A stretch of 49,494 bases of DNA from Eisenbergiella tayi. GTDB taxonomy: Bacteria; Bacillota; Clostridia; Lachnospirales; Lachnospiraceae. A model generated the notes under the pieces. It saw only the letters and a program-made list of their open reading frames with translations. It searched no databases and was not told the origin of the DNA. The first letter of the stretch is position 1, and each line of letters opens with the position of its first letter. The translations under genes and the position numbers were made by a program. The stretch is taken from positions 208,244 through 257,737 of the forward strand of contig NZ_MPDJ01000010.1 in assembly GCF_001881565.1 (NCBI RefSeq). The letters run 5' to 3'. Positions 34,667-43,429 of this stretch are shown one piece after another.

Positions 34667-35389
34667 CTAAGCATTCTCTTGTATTTTCTGCCGGTTGTCT
34701 TCTATTTTAACGATTTTGCCATCGATTATATGGAAGATACGATCGGCGAAACTCGCCAGATAATTATCATGGGTAACCATGACCAGCGTCTGCTTCTGTT
34801 CCCTTACCACCTTCTGCATCAATTCCATAACCTCCTTCGAGGTATTGGAATCCAGATTGCCGGTAGGTTCATCGGCAAAGATTATTTCCGGGTTCACCAC
34901 AAGGGCTCTGGCCACGCCCACTCTCTGCTGCTGGCCGCCGGACATCTGTGTCGGCTTATGCTTCTTATGCTCCTTCAGCCCGACCAGATCCAGGACTCTG
35001 GAAGCCCGCTTCAAACGAATATCCTTATCCACTCCCTGAAAGGTTAAGGGAAGCGCCACATTCTCCACCGCATTCATGGTTCCCATCAGGTTAAAGGACT
35101 GGAAAATAAAACCGATATGCTCTCTGCGGAATTTAACCAGCTGGTTTTCCGTCTTATTCTCCATATGTTCTCCCGCAATAATTATTTCACCCTTGGTAGG
35201 TTTCTCCAACCCCGCCAGCATATTCAGAAGAGTCGATTTTCCTGAACCGGAGGTACCCACAATCGAACAGAACTCCCCTTTATATATTTCAAGGTTCACT
35301 CCGTCAAGCGCGCGTACGTGGCTGTCGCCAACCCGATATACTTTATATAAATTCTTAACCTGAATGACCGGCTTCGCTTCCGTTCCCAT
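34667..35389 (-). CDS. ABC transporter ATP-binding protein (MacB/LolD type)
   Basis: A 240-residue ATPase. Walker A GTSGSGKSTLLNMLAG, signature MSGGQQQRVGVARAL, Walker B IIFADEPTGNLD and the switch His in VMVTHDNYLASFADR are all intact. The PTGNLDS end is typical of the LolD/MacB class that pairs with FtsX-like permeases. First gene of the three-gene operon, 21 bp before the exported partner gene. Confidence 0.95.
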   Translation of the reverse strand: MGTEAKPVIQVKNLYKVYRVGDSHVRALDGVNLEIYKGEFCSIVGTSGSGKSTLLNMLAGLEKPTKGEIIIAGEHMENKTENQLVKFRREHIGFIFQSFNLMGTMNAVENVALPLTFQGVDKDIRLKRASRVLDLVGLKEHKKHKPTQMSGGQQQRVGVARALVVNPEIIFADEPTGNLDSNTSKEVMELMQKVVREQKQTLVMVTHDNYLASFADRIFHIIDGKIVKIEDNRQKIQENA

Positions 35390-35442
35390 GCAATCCTCTC
35401 AATCTGCCAAAAAAGTACATTTTTTCAAATTCTTTCTTCGAC

Positions 35443-35448
35443 ATTATA
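35443..35448 (-). promoter_or_regulatory. Probable -10 box of the ABC operon
   Basis: A perfect TATAAT lies about 55 bp before the ATPase start, with only a weak -35 (TAGGAA) at 17 bp. Confidence 0.5.
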
Positions 35449-35483
35449 TCATACTCCATTAGTTTTTCCTATTTAAGATTTTT

Positions 35484-36809
35484 TTAATATTCATAAACAC
35501 TTTTGTATTTTTTTACCTGATAAAGCGCCAGAATCAATGTGGCGCATTCTGCCGCCGGTACCGCAAGCCAGAGGCCATTTATCTCCCATAGCCAGGAAAA
35601 TAACAAAATACCTGTAACCGTAAACCCAAACGTACGGACCATGGATATCATTGCCGAAATCTTTCCGTTGGACAAAGCCGTAAACAGAGAAGAAACGAAA
35701 ATATTCATGCCGGCAAAAAGGTAATTGACGGAGTATAATAAATATCCCTGATAGGTCAGTTCATTGGCAGAGGTCCCTCCGGGAAGGAAAAGTCCCACCA
35801 AAGGTTTAGCCAGAAGTATGGATGCTCCTGTCATAAGAAAAGAGCATAATATCATACTTTTCATACATATTCGAAATACGGTCTGCAGCTGTTTCTTATT
35901 CCTGCTGCCGTAATTATAGCTGATGACCGGGGCAACCCCATTGGAAAAGCCCAGAAACACGGCAGTAAAAAAGAACTGCGTATACAGAACCACCGTTACC
36001 GCGGCCACTCCGTCTTCTCCTGCAAAATGCATCATAAGAAGATTCATCAGCCAGGTAATAACGCTGGCCGCAAGATTACTCACCATTTCCGAAGAGCCGT
36101 TCAGGCAGCTTTCCCACAGCACTTCCCCCTGGAAAGAAGCTTTTACCAGGAAAAGCTCCGTTCTGGGCTTTAAAAAATAAAAAAAGGCAAAAACAGGCAT
36201 TATGGAATATCCAACCGCCGTTGCCAGGGCCGCTCCGCCGATTCCCCAGTCCAGAACCGCAATAAATATATAATCCAATATCATATTAGCCAATCCTGAC
36301 AATATGGTAAGCCCCAATCCCAGATTAGGCTTCCCTGCGGTAACAAAAAGGACCCCAAGAATCGTCTGCAGCATCTGTACCGCCATGAAGGGAAGAAGTA
36401 TTATCATATATTCCCTGCAGTAACCCATCAATCTTTCACTGGAGCCCAGAAGTTTCAGCAGCGGCTCCAGAAAAACCATGCTGACAATGGTAAAAAGGAT
36501 TCCAAGAATCAGCCCGAATACAAGAATCCTTGTGAAGTTCTTTCTCGCCTCCTGTGCCTGCCCCAGGCCAAGCTGTCTTGCTATGACTGCACTTCCGCCG
36601 GTTCCCAGCATGATTCCCATGCCTACCACCAGTCCGATCAGCGGATAAACTATATTGATGGCAGAAAGGGCATCCGCTCCCACAAAACGGGACACAAAGA
36701 ACCCGTCCACCATGGTATACATTGACATGAATACCATCATTATTATCGTTGGAAATGCAAATTTCAGCAAAGTCCTTCCATTAAAGTTCTGTGAAATAGA
36801 ATGGCTCAT
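35484..36809 (-). CDS. MATE family efflux transporter
   Basis: A 441-residue multidrug/toxin extrusion-type membrane protein with about 12 helices. N-terminal FAFPTIIMMVFMSMYTMVDGFFVSRFVGADALSAIN and GTGGSAVIARQLGLGQAQEARKNF are typical of MATE (DinF/NorM group) proteins, which use Na+ or H+ gradients. It is divergent from a MerR regulator gene and preceded by a MerR-type promoter, so induction by a compound is likely. The substrate cannot be read from the sequence. Confidence 0.93.
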   Translation of the reverse strand: MSHSISQNFNGRTLLKFAFPTIIMMVFMSMYTMVDGFFVSRFVGADALSAINIVYPLIGLVVGMGIMLGTGGSAVIARQLGLGQAQEARKNFTRILVFGLILGILFTIVSMVFLEPLLKLLGSSERLMGYCREYMIILLPFMAVQMLQTILGVLFVTAGKPNLGLGLTILSGLANMILDYIFIAVLDWGIGGAALATAVGYSIMPVFAFFYFLKPRTELFLVKASFQGEVLWESCLNGSSEMVSNLAASVITWLMNLLMMHFAGEDGVAAVTVVLYTQFFFTAVFLGFSNGVAPVISYNYGSRNKKQLQTVFRICMKSMILCSFLMTGASILLAKPLVGLFLPGGTSANELTYQGYLLYSVNYLFAGMNIFVSSLFTALSNGKISAMISMVRTFGFTVTGILLFSWLWEINGLWLAVPAAECATLILALYQVKKYKSVYEY

Positions 36810-36864
36810 ATTCCGTCCTCCTGCTGTTCATCATTTACAAAGCTTGCAAGCCCCGCAAAAGCCT

Positions 36865-36895
36865 ACTATAATGTATGGAGTAACCCTATAGTCAA
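36865..36895 (-). promoter_or_regulatory. MerR-type promoter of the MATE gene (19-bp spacer)
   Basis: TTGACT (36895-36890) and TATAGT (36870-36865) are separated by 19 bp, the long spacer of MerR-activated promoters. The spacer holds an imperfect dyad (TATGGAGTAACCCTATA) centred between the boxes. Its direction drives the MATE gene. Confidence 0.8.
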
Positions 36896-36968
36896 CACTT
36901 TTTTATCCATCTTTTGGACGGCGGCCCTGTTCCGGTAATTATCCTGAGCCGCATGTTTTGGAGGAACC

Positions 36969-37793
36969 ATGAATAACAATTCGAAACCGCTGTTTACCAC
37001 AGGAGAATTTGCAAGGCTCTGCAATATACGAAAAGACACTCTTTTCTATTATGATGAAATAGACCTGCTGAAACCTGAAATCATACAGGATAATGGCTAC
37101 CGTTATTATTCCGCCAATCAGCTTTTTTTATTTGACATCATTGCCATGCTGAAAGAATGCGGCACACCCTTAAAAGAAATAAAAGAATATATCACCGCCA
37201 GAGAACCGGCATCCTTTCTGACCCTCATGGAAGAAAATGATAAAATCCTTTCTGCGGAAATGGAACGGCTGATGCATATCCACCGCCTGATGCGCAATAC
37301 CATCAAGCTTACGAAGCATGCTCTCAGGGCAGAATATAACGTCCCGTTCCTGCAGGAATGCCCGGAAGAATATTTTATAGCCATGCCCTTTTCCACCGAA
37401 TATGAGGACTATGAAAGGAATCAGTCCGAAACAATTAAGGCACTGCTGGAATATCTGGAAGCCAATCTCCTGGGGGAAGAATATCCCTTAGGCTCCATTA
37501 TTTTAAAAGAGAACCTCCGTTTCGATGAATATAAGGAAGACTATTACTGCAGCAAACTCTCCTCTCCCGTACAAAATCCCCTGCTTTTTGTAAAACCGGC
37601 AGGAACCTATGCCATGCTCACTCATAAAGGTTCTTATGAGACCCTCAGCCAGTCCTATAACATCCTCAAGGATTACATCAAAAAGTCCGGCCTTCAGATA
37701 ACCGGCAATTCTTATGAACATGAATTGCTTAATTATCTGGCGACCGGACGCTCCGAAAACTATGTGATTGAAATTTCCATTCAGACGGGCTGA
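36969..37793 (+). CDS. MerR family transcriptional regulator (BmrR-like)
   Basis: A 274-residue regulator. The N-terminal winged helix (LFTTGEFARLCNIRKDTLFYYDEIDLLKPE, then NGYRYYS) is followed by a dimerisation coiled coil (about 80-125) and a C-terminal ligand-binding part of the GyrI/BmrR type, about 140 residues long. BmrR-like proteins bind toxic cations and twist a 19-bp-spacer promoter. Such a promoter faces the divergent MATE gene, its likely target. The gene ends 1 bp before the convergent transporter gene stop. Confidence 0.92.
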   Translation: MNNNSKPLFTTGEFARLCNIRKDTLFYYDEIDLLKPEIIQDNGYRYYSANQLFLFDIIAMLKECGTPLKEIKEYITAREPASFLTLMEENDKILSAEMERLMHIHRLMRNTIKLTKHALRAEYNVPFLQECPEEYFIAMPFSTEYEDYERNQSETIKALLEYLEANLLGEEYPLGSIILKENLRFDEYKEDYYCSKLSSPVQNPLLFVKPAGTYAMLTHKGSYETLSQSYNILKDYIKKSGLQITGNSYEHELLNYLATGRSENYVIEISIQTG

Positions 37794-37794
37794 A

Positions 37795-38388
37795 TTAATG
37801 GTACAGGAAAAAACCTGCCGCCCCGGTGAGAAGCATTAACGCAACAGGGCCCAATCCCTTTACCTTCCCCTTTGTAAAAAGAGGAACGATAATCCTTGGA
37901 AGCAGCAGCGCGGATACAAAGAGCGCCACACTCCGTATCTCTATACAGCTCAGGGATAACTGTCCGATATCGGAGCTTCCCCAAAAAGTAAGAAGCAGGA
38001 TGGTTCCTGCTGCGGAAAGAATCAATCCCGTGGACGCCGCCTTCAGCCCCTTCAGAAGATGCGTCATATAGAAGGAGTTTCCTTTTTTCTTAAAAAATAC
38101 ATACAACAGCAGTGACAGCACAATTCCTCCGGCCACACAGCCTGCGGTAGCAGCCGCTGCCCCCCATACTCCCGCCAGCTGGAATCCGGCAAAAGTAGAA
38201 GCATTTACAGCCAGCGGCCCCGGTGTCATCTGTGAAATCGTAATAATATCCCCGAAGGTTTTCTCTGTCAGCCACCCGTATTTTCCCACAATCTGATTCT
38301 GAATCAAACTGATCACTGCGTAGCCTCCCCCAATGCTGAAGCATCCAATCTGAAGAAACACTCCGAAAAGTTTTGCAATCAGTTCCAT
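37795..38388 (-). CDS. Chromate-type (CHR) transporter, subunit B
   Basis: A 197-residue short CHR-domain membrane protein: GCFSIGGGYAVISLIQNQIV, DIITISQMTPGPLAVNASTF and helices to the end. Short CHR proteins occur as adjacent pairs acting together, with opposite membrane orientation. Its start overlaps the stop of the paired gene by 1 bp (TAATG). Chromate export is known for some family members; in anaerobic gut bacteria the real substrate is often unclear. A LysR regulator lies upstream of the pair. Confidence 0.9.
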   Translation of the reverse strand: MELIAKLFGVFLQIGCFSIGGGYAVISLIQNQIVGKYGWLTEKTFGDIITISQMTPGPLAVNASTFAGFQLAGVWGAAAATAGCVAGGIVLSLLLYVFFKKKGNSFYMTHLLKGLKAASTGLILSAAGTILLLTFWGSSDIGQLSLSCIEIRSVALFVSALLLPRIIVPLFTKGKVKGLGPVALMLLTGAAGFFLYH

Positions 38389-38984
38389 TACACTTCCTCA
38401 CTCTCTTTCTCTGTCTTCTTCACCCTCCTGCCGCACAGATACCATGCCTGGGCCAGACTCATAATACACCCTGTCACCAGAGCCAGGGCCGCACTTCCTT
38501 TTCCCAGGAAACAAAAGATAAATATTCCGGGTATCATGAGGGAAAACAGGAAATTATGTTCCTTCCAAATATTTCTGCACATTCCGAATGCGGTTTCCGC
38601 AATCAATACCGCTGCTCCAGCCTGCATTCCCTTTAAAACAGCCGCCATTGCATGATTGGCAATAAACGCCTGATAGCTGTGGGAGATCACTCCCATTATC
38701 AGAAACGGAGGGAACACAGATGCAAATGCACTGATAATCGCCCCTGACGCCCCAGCCACCCGGAATCCTGTGACCGCCGCCAGATTCACGGCAATGGCTC
38801 CCGGCGCTGATTGAGACACTGCCGCCATTTCCGCCAGTTCTTCCTCTCCAAACATCTTCTTTTGCAGGACAAAATATTTTCTTATCATGGGAACTACCAC
38901 ATACCCTCCCCCGAAAGTAAACGCACTGATAAACATATGTATGCCCAGAAGCCATAAATAAAGCCTTTTTTTACCTTTTTTCAT
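38388..38984 (-). CDS. Chromate-type (CHR) transporter, subunit A
   Basis: A 198-residue short CHR-domain protein, homologous to its downstream partner: FTFGGGYVVVPMIRKYFV and EMAAVSQSAPGAIAVNLAAVTG contain the family GGGY and PGxxxxN motifs. About six helices. First gene of the pair, expressed from a promoter overlapped by a dyad and facing a divergent LysR gene. Confidence 0.9.
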   Translation of the reverse strand: MKKGKKRLYLWLLGIHMFISAFTFGGGYVVVPMIRKYFVLQKKMFGEEELAEMAAVSQSAPGAIAVNLAAVTGFRVAGASGAIISAFASVFPPFLIMGVISHSYQAFIANHAMAAVLKGMQAGAAVLIAETAFGMCRNIWKEHNFLFSLMIPGIFIFCFLGKGSAALALVTGCIMSLAQAWYLCGRRVKKTEKESEEV

Positions 38985-39008
38985 AAATGCTGCCTCCTCG
39001 TCCGCCTT

Positions 39009-39042
39009 ATTATATAGCTTGCTTTATCATTAGTAAAATGAT
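39009..39042 (-). promoter_or_regulatory. CHR operon promoter with LysR-type dyad
   Basis: TATAAT (39014-39009) lies 17 bp from TTTACT (39037-39032). The perfect dyad ATCATT-AGTAA-AATGAT (39026-39042), a T-N11-A LysR box, covers the -35. A TATAAT at 39076-39081 on the plus strand probably serves the lysR gene. Confidence 0.65.
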
Positions 39043-39096
39043 ATATTTTAATCAATCTCATTACTTTTATTCATCTATAATCAAGGAGCGATTATT

Positions 39097-39987
39097 ATGA
39101 CAATACGGCATATGGAAATTCTGAAAGCGATATCCGAAACAGGCAGCTTTACAAAAGCCGCCCGGTTACTGTATATTACACAGTCTGCGGTATCTCATGC
39201 CGTTCAGGAACTGGAAACGGAAGCGGGAACTCTTCTTTTTGACCGTCTCTCCAAAACGATCAGGCTTACGGAAGCGGGAAACCTCCTTCTGCAGGAAATT
39301 CTTCCCATCCTGGATTCCTGCAAGGCAGTAGAGTCCAAAATAAAACAGCTGGACCGCCGCGCCCCCATCCGCATTGTGTCCAGCATTACTATTGCCTCTT
39401 ACTATCTGCCCGATGCTCTTCATCGGTTTGAAGCTTCTCACCCGGATATTCCGGTATATGTAAATGTGGTAAGCGCAGCTAATGCCATAGAAGTGCTTCA
39501 GGCAGGAAATGCTGATATCGCCCTGGTAGAAGGGCTTCCTCCCCACGGCCCTTATCAAAGTACCCCATTTTCCTCTTATCCGCTGCTGACTCTTTGCTCA
39601 CCCGATTATCCGCATTCCCGGCAGCCGCTGTCTCCCTCCGCTCTGACAGAAGAACAGCTTCTTCTGAGAGAAAAAGGAAGCGCTATCCGTGATGTACTGG
39701 ACAGCGCTCTCTATCTTTATGGTTTTACCGCTCATCCTCTTTGGACAAGCGTCAATTCTCCTGCGCTCATCGAAGCCGCTAAAGCCGGCCTGGGAATTAC
39801 CATATTGCCGGATATTCTGGTAAAAGATGCTCTGAACGAAGGGAGCCTGATTTCTCTGGAAACGGAAGGTTTATCCCTGATTAATCAGCTGCTTCTGGTT
39901 ACACATAAGGATAAATACCTTACTGAACCGCTTACAGAGCTTATCCGGATCATGGTCCCGGATGAAACGGTTACACTAAAAAATTAA
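39097..39987 (+). CDS. LysR family transcriptional regulator
   Basis: A 296-residue LysR-type regulator. The N-terminal helix-turn-helix (MEILKAISETGSFTKAARLLYITQSAVSHAVQELE) is followed by the periplasmic-binding-like effector domain (IRIVSSITIASYYLPDAL onward). It is divergent from the CHR pair and probably controls it through the dyad in the shared gap. Its 3' end overlaps a convergent gene by 17 bp. Confidence 0.93.
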   Translation: MTIRHMEILKAISETGSFTKAARLLYITQSAVSHAVQELETEAGTLLFDRLSKTIRLTEAGNLLLQEILPILDSCKAVESKIKQLDRRAPIRIVSSITIASYYLPDALHRFEASHPDIPVYVNVVSAANAIEVLQAGNADIALVEGLPPHGPYQSTPFSSYPLLTLCSPDYPHSRQPLSPSALTEEQLLLREKGSAIRDVLDSALYLYGFTAHPLWTSVNSPALIEAAKAGLGITILPDILVKDALNEGSLISLETEGLSLINQLLLVTHKDKYLTEPLTELIRIMVPDETVTLKN

Positions 39988-40315
39988 TAATCATAAAGAA
40001 AATTCCTACTATAGAAAGAATCAAATAAAACATCAATATATTCTTTATTGTATTTATATTATCATTAATTTTACTCAGGACATCAGGTGAAGGAAGATTT
40101 ACACTTGTACTGGCGGATGCCGGATATTTGTCCTTCAGCTGAGCCTTAATCTGCTCTTTTTCCTCTTTGCTTTTCGTATCCCACTCGGCCTTTGTATATC
40201 CTGCGTACACCATAGCAGATTTGCATTCCGAGCACCCCTGATATTCATTTGGTGCTGAATGCTCAGCACTTCCAAGATAGTGACAGTTAGGGCAATAATA
40301 AATATAGCGTTCCAT
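39971..40315 (-). CDS. Small zinc-ribbon membrane protein, unknown function
   Basis: A 114-residue protein with two Cys pairs near the N-terminus (YYCPNCHYLG and GCSECKSA), a zinc-ribbon pattern, then a charged helix (about 43-62) and one C-terminal membrane helix (about 92-112). The ATG is well placed behind a strong AAAGGAG site. Not recognised as a named family. Its last 17 bp overlap the end of lysR on the other strand. Confidence 0.75.
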   Translation of the reverse strand: MERYIYYCPNCHYLGSAEHSAPNEYQGCSECKSAMVYAGYTKAEWDTKSKEEKEQIKAQLKDKYPASASTSVNLPSPDVLSKINDNINTIKNILMFYLILSIVGIFFMIINFLV

Positions 40316-40439
40316 AGTATTTTCTCCTTTATGTATATTATTTGATATAATATTGTTACCTTTTTACCCTTTCTTTGTTGTATATTATACCATCTAATAC
40401 AACATGATGAAATGTTTAAGTAAAATATATTTATAATAT

Positions 40440-40479
40440 TTCAGATATCATCACTGTAATATAATTCAGATATCATCAC
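40440..40479. repeat. Two direct repeats in an A/T-rich gap
   Basis: TTCAGATATCATCAC occurs at 40440-40454 and again at 40465-40479 (25-bp period), each followed by AATATA-like bases. They lie between the zinc-ribbon gene and the YdeI-like gene (gap 40316-40580), and might be regulator sites or chance in A/T-rich DNA. Confidence 0.6.
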
Positions 40480-40580
40480 ATCAATATAATATAATTTACT
40501 TTATCAATCATTATTTTTCTGATATAATTTAATCGGTATAAAAAATACATAGACAATCAAATTCGACAGGAGGTGGCATA

Positions 40581-41141
40581 TTGCCTGAATACTTGAAATT
40601 TTCTTCACGAAGTGAATTCAGAAATTGGCTGGAAACAAATTGTATGTCAAGCGAGGGGGTGTGGCTGCTGTTCGGCAAAACGGGCGGCCCCAAAACAATC
40701 AAGGCCGGCGAGGCACTTGAAGAGGCCCTGTGCTATGGCTGGATCGACGGACAGATGCAGAGCCTTGATGACAAATCATATGTCAAATATTTCTCTATGC
40801 GCCGTGAAAACAGCAAATGGTCCGATAAAAATAAGACTATTGTTGAAAGTCTTGAAAAGCAGGGATTAATGACAGAGTTTGGCAGGGAAAAAATAGAAGC
40901 GGCAAAGACAAACGGTCAATGGGATAAACCTAAAGCACCTCCCATTACAGATGAACAAATAGCTGTTTTAGCTGATATATTGAAGGAATATGAACCGGCT
41001 TATACAAATTTCCAGGCAATGTCTCCCTCTGTGAAAAAGACATATACAAGGGCATATTATGATGCCAAAACAGATGCTGGCCGCGCTAATCGTATATCTT
41101 GGATGGTGGAACGGTTAAATAAGAACCTTAAGCCGATGTGA
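40581..41141 (+). CDS. YdeI/OmdA-like protein
   Basis: A 186-residue protein beginning LKFSSRSEFRNWLETN, with VWLLFGKTG, EALCYGWIDGQMQSLDDKSYVKYFSMRRENSKWS, and a C-terminal YTRAYYDAKTDAGRANRISWMVERL. This is the pattern of the YdeI/OmpD-associated ('bacteriocin-protection') family. Molecular function is poorly known. The start is TTG at 40581: the strong AGGAGGT is 5-6 bases upstream and no ATG or GTG is nearby. The likely promoter lies in the A/T-rich gap upstream. Confidence 0.88.
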   Translation: MPEYLKFSSRSEFRNWLETNCMSSEGVWLLFGKTGGPKTIKAGEALEEALCYGWIDGQMQSLDDKSYVKYFSMRRENSKWSDKNKTIVESLEKQGLMTEFGREKIEAAKTNGQWDKPKAPPITDEQIAVLADILKEYEPAYTNFQAMSPSVKKTYTRAYYDAKTDAGRANRISWMVERLNKNLKPM

Positions 41142-41200
41142 ATGATTTCAATGAGAAACCTTATTTCTATGACTTCATGTATGTAAAGCAAAACCTTAAA

Positions 41201-41228
41201 ACTCCTCCTGATAAAATCCAGGAGGAGT
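41201..41228. terminator. Hairpin between the YdeI-like and SHOCT genes
   Basis: ACTCCTCCTG / CAGGAGGAGT, 10 perfect pairs. On the minus strand it continues TTTTAAGG, a weak terminator for the SHOCT gene; on the plus strand there is no T-run. Confidence 0.55.
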
Positions 41229-41331
41229 CAGATTGCAGATAATCGGCTTCCTTAGAAAGACGATTGCCCAGTAGCTTCAAGCATCTGATTATTCAGTTAC
41301 TTCGTCATATGGCCTTCAGCATATTTCTCTG

Positions 41332-41760
41332 CTAAATATTATCTATAATTTCTTTTTTCTTTACTACAAATTCTTCCTCGGTTATTAAATCAGCATCTCT
41401 CATTTTTTGTAATTCACTTAATTTTTCGTAGTTACTTGTCGCTTTGTTTAAATTTCCATTATTACCATTGGATGCATCATAGTAGATAGTATTATTATTG
41501 CTGGTTCCTCCTACTGTAGATAAAAAACCAGCTGCCACTATAATAAGCGATACAATTAATAATACAATACCAATAAGTATAACAACTTTAAAGTCTGACA
41601 TTCTGGAAATAGCATGACTTGCATCCCCAGTTCCAAACATACCTTTTAGTGCCGATGCCAGACCTTTTTGGTTATTATACGATGTAACTCCATACATTAT
41701 TATACCTATTCCAGCTATACTGCCAAGAATACCTAATATTTTCATAATTCTACTGGCCAT
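41332..41760 (-). CDS. SHOCT-domain membrane protein
   Basis: A 142-residue protein with two membrane helices (about 7-24 and 58-82), a Asn/Gly-rich linker, and a C-terminal SHOCT domain (SELQKMRDADLITEEEFVVKKKEII). SHOCT motifs are short oligomerisation or targeting modules on many otherwise unrelated proteins. ATG follows an AGGAGGA site. Nothing nearby suggests a pathway. Confidence 0.8.
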   Translation of the reverse strand: MASRIMKILGILGSIAGIGIIMYGVTSYNNQKGLASALKGMFGTGDASHAISRMSDFKVVILIGIVLLIVSLIIVAAGFLSTVGGTSNNNTIYYDASNGNNGNLNKATSNYEKLSELQKMRDADLITEEEFVVKKKEIIDNI

Positions 41761-41917
41761 TATATGTTCCTCCTGTTTTTTTCTATTATACTGCAGCCTT
41801 AATTAAAAGGAAACAACCTGTGAGTAACAGAATATCTGCTAATATATATGAGGTATTTCTGACTAATAAACCTTATAATATTTGAAGCAGAATCTAACGA
41901 AATGCAACACGAAAAGA

Positions 41918-41944
41918 AAAACCCCTGATAAACTCAGGGGTTTT
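41918..41944 (-). terminator. Terminator after tRNA-Leu
   Basis: AAAACCCCTGA / TCAGGGGTTTT arms with a 5-nt loop, followed on the minus strand by T-rich sequence (TTTTTCTTTT), 4 bp past the tRNA 3' end. Confidence 0.92.
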
Positions 41945-41948
41945 GCAC

Positions 41949-42031
41949 TGCCGGCGGCGGGACTTGAACCCGCACGTGGTTGCCCACAACAGATTTTGAG
42001 TCTGCCTCGTCTGCCATTCCGACACGCCGGC
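41949..42031 (-). tRNA. tRNA-Leu (anticodon CAA)
   Basis: An 83-nt type II tRNA. Acceptor GCCGGCG pairs with CGCCGGC, the anticodon loop CTCAAAA gives CAA (reads UUG), the variable arm TGTGGGCAACCACG is long, and the T-loop GGTTCAAGTCC is canonical. CCA is not encoded. It stands alone with its own terminator. Confidence 0.97.
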
Positions 42032-42151
42032 ATTTCGGCTTCATTGTCCACAACTCAGCCGAAGATTATAATACCATATCTGAAAGTTTCTGACAAGCAT
42101 TTTCACATGACTTTTTCAAAAAACTTTTACATATAATTTCTTCTGATAAGA

Positions 42152-43429
42152 CTAAAAATTGAATTTATCATATATCTCAAAGCAGTCAAATGTTGCAAAA
42201 TAATCCTTTGGAGTCTCCGCTCTTCTTATCAGCTGCACATCCCCGTTTTCTTTCAGCAAAAGCTCGGAGGATTTGAGCTTGCCGTTATAATTATATCCCA
42301 TAGCAAAGCCGTGGGCACCTGTATCATGAATAACCAGGTAATCCCCCATATCCACTTTGGGAAGCATCCTGTCTATAGCAAACTTATCGTTATTTTCACA
42401 AAGAGACCCTGTCACATCGTACATATGGTCGCAGGCCTGTCCTTCCTTTCCTAAAACAGTTATGTGATGATAAGCTCCATACATGGCGGGCCTCATCAGG
42501 TTTACCGCACATGCATCGCAGCCAATATATTCCTTATGGGTGTGTTTTTCATGTATAGCCTGTGTTACGAGATGCCCGTAGGGAGCCATCATAAACCGTC
42601 CCAGTTCCGTATAAATTGCCACATCTCCCATTCCGGCAGGCACCAGCACTTCCTCATACATTTTTCTTACGCCATCTCCGATTGCAAGAATATCATTGCC
42701 CTCCTGATCCGGAAGATACGGAACCCCTATACCGCCTGAGAGATTTATAAAGCGGATATCCGCGCCTGTTTCCTCCTTCAGCCTGACAGCCAGTTCAAAC
42801 ATTTCCTTTGCCAAAACAGGGTAATATTCATTGGTAACAGTATTGCTTGCAAGAAAAGCATGAATACCGAAATGCTTCACACCCTTTTCTTTCAGAATAC
42901 GGAAGCCCTCAAACATCTGCTCTGTCGTAAACCCATATTTGGCATCCCCGGGGTTATCCATAATACCATTGCTTATTTTGAATACACCGCCGGGATTGTA
43001 ACGGCAGCTCATGGTTTCCGGAAGTTTTCCCATGATCTCTTCCAAAAACTCTATATGCGTAATATCATCCAGATTAATAGTGGCTCCCAGCTTTGCCGCA
43101 TAAGCGAATTCTTCCGCCGGTGTATCGTTGGAGGAAAACATAATATCCTCTCCCTTAACTCCCATTGCCTCGCTCAGCATCAATTCTGTCAGTGAGGAAC
43201 AATCACAGCCGCAGCCATAATCTCTCAGAATATCTATCAGAAAAGGATTGGGAGTCGCCTTAACGGCAAAAAATTCCTTATATCCTTTATTCCAGGAAAA
43301 AGCCTGTTTTAATTTCTGCGCATTTTCACGTATCCCTTTTTCATCATAAATATGGAAGGGGGTCGGATAGGTTTTCACAATTTCTTCCACTTGTTCTTTC
43401 GTCACAAACGGTACTTTATTCATTTTCAT
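42152..43429 (-). CDS. lysA: Diaminopimelate decarboxylase-like enzyme
   Basis: A 425-residue PLP decarboxylase of the alanine-racemase fold (group IV). The PLP lysine is in EFFAVKATPNPFL; GCGCDCSSLTEL, INLSGGIGVPY, ELGRFMMAPYG and the C-terminal CENNDKFAIDR (catalytic Cys) fit the lysine branch. The expected reaction is meso-diaminopimelate to lysine. No lysine genes surround it; instead it is translated after a TrmB-like regulator with a 4-bp overlap (ATGA). ATG 43423 is an equally good start. A role on a related substrate cannot be excluded. Confidence 0.85.
   Translation of the reverse strand: MKMNKVPFVTKEQVEEIVKTYPTPFHIYDEKGIRENAQKLKQAFSWNKGYKEFFAVKATPNPFLIDILRDYGCGCDCSSLTELMLSEAMGVKGEDIMFSSNDTPAEEFAYAAKLGATINLDDITHIEFLEEIMGKLPETMSCRYNPGGVFKISNGIMDNPGDAKYGFTTEQMFEGFRILKEKGVKHFGIHAFLASNTVTNEYYPVLAKEMFELAVRLKEETGADIRFINLSGGIGVPYLPDQEGNDILAIGDGVRKMYEEVLVPAGMGDVAIYTELGRFMMAPYGHLVTQAIHEKHTHKEYIGCDACAVNLMRPAMYGAYHHITVLGKEGQACDHMYDVTGSLCENNDKFAIDRMLPKVDMGDYLVIHDTGAHGFAMGYNYNGKLKSSELLLKENGDVQLIRRAETPKDYFATFDCFEIYDKFNF

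Noticed and set aside
40440..40479. Possible two-repeat CRISPR-like unit
   Set aside because: Only two 15-bp repeats with a 10-bp spacer in A/T-rich DNA; far below CRISPR dimensions.
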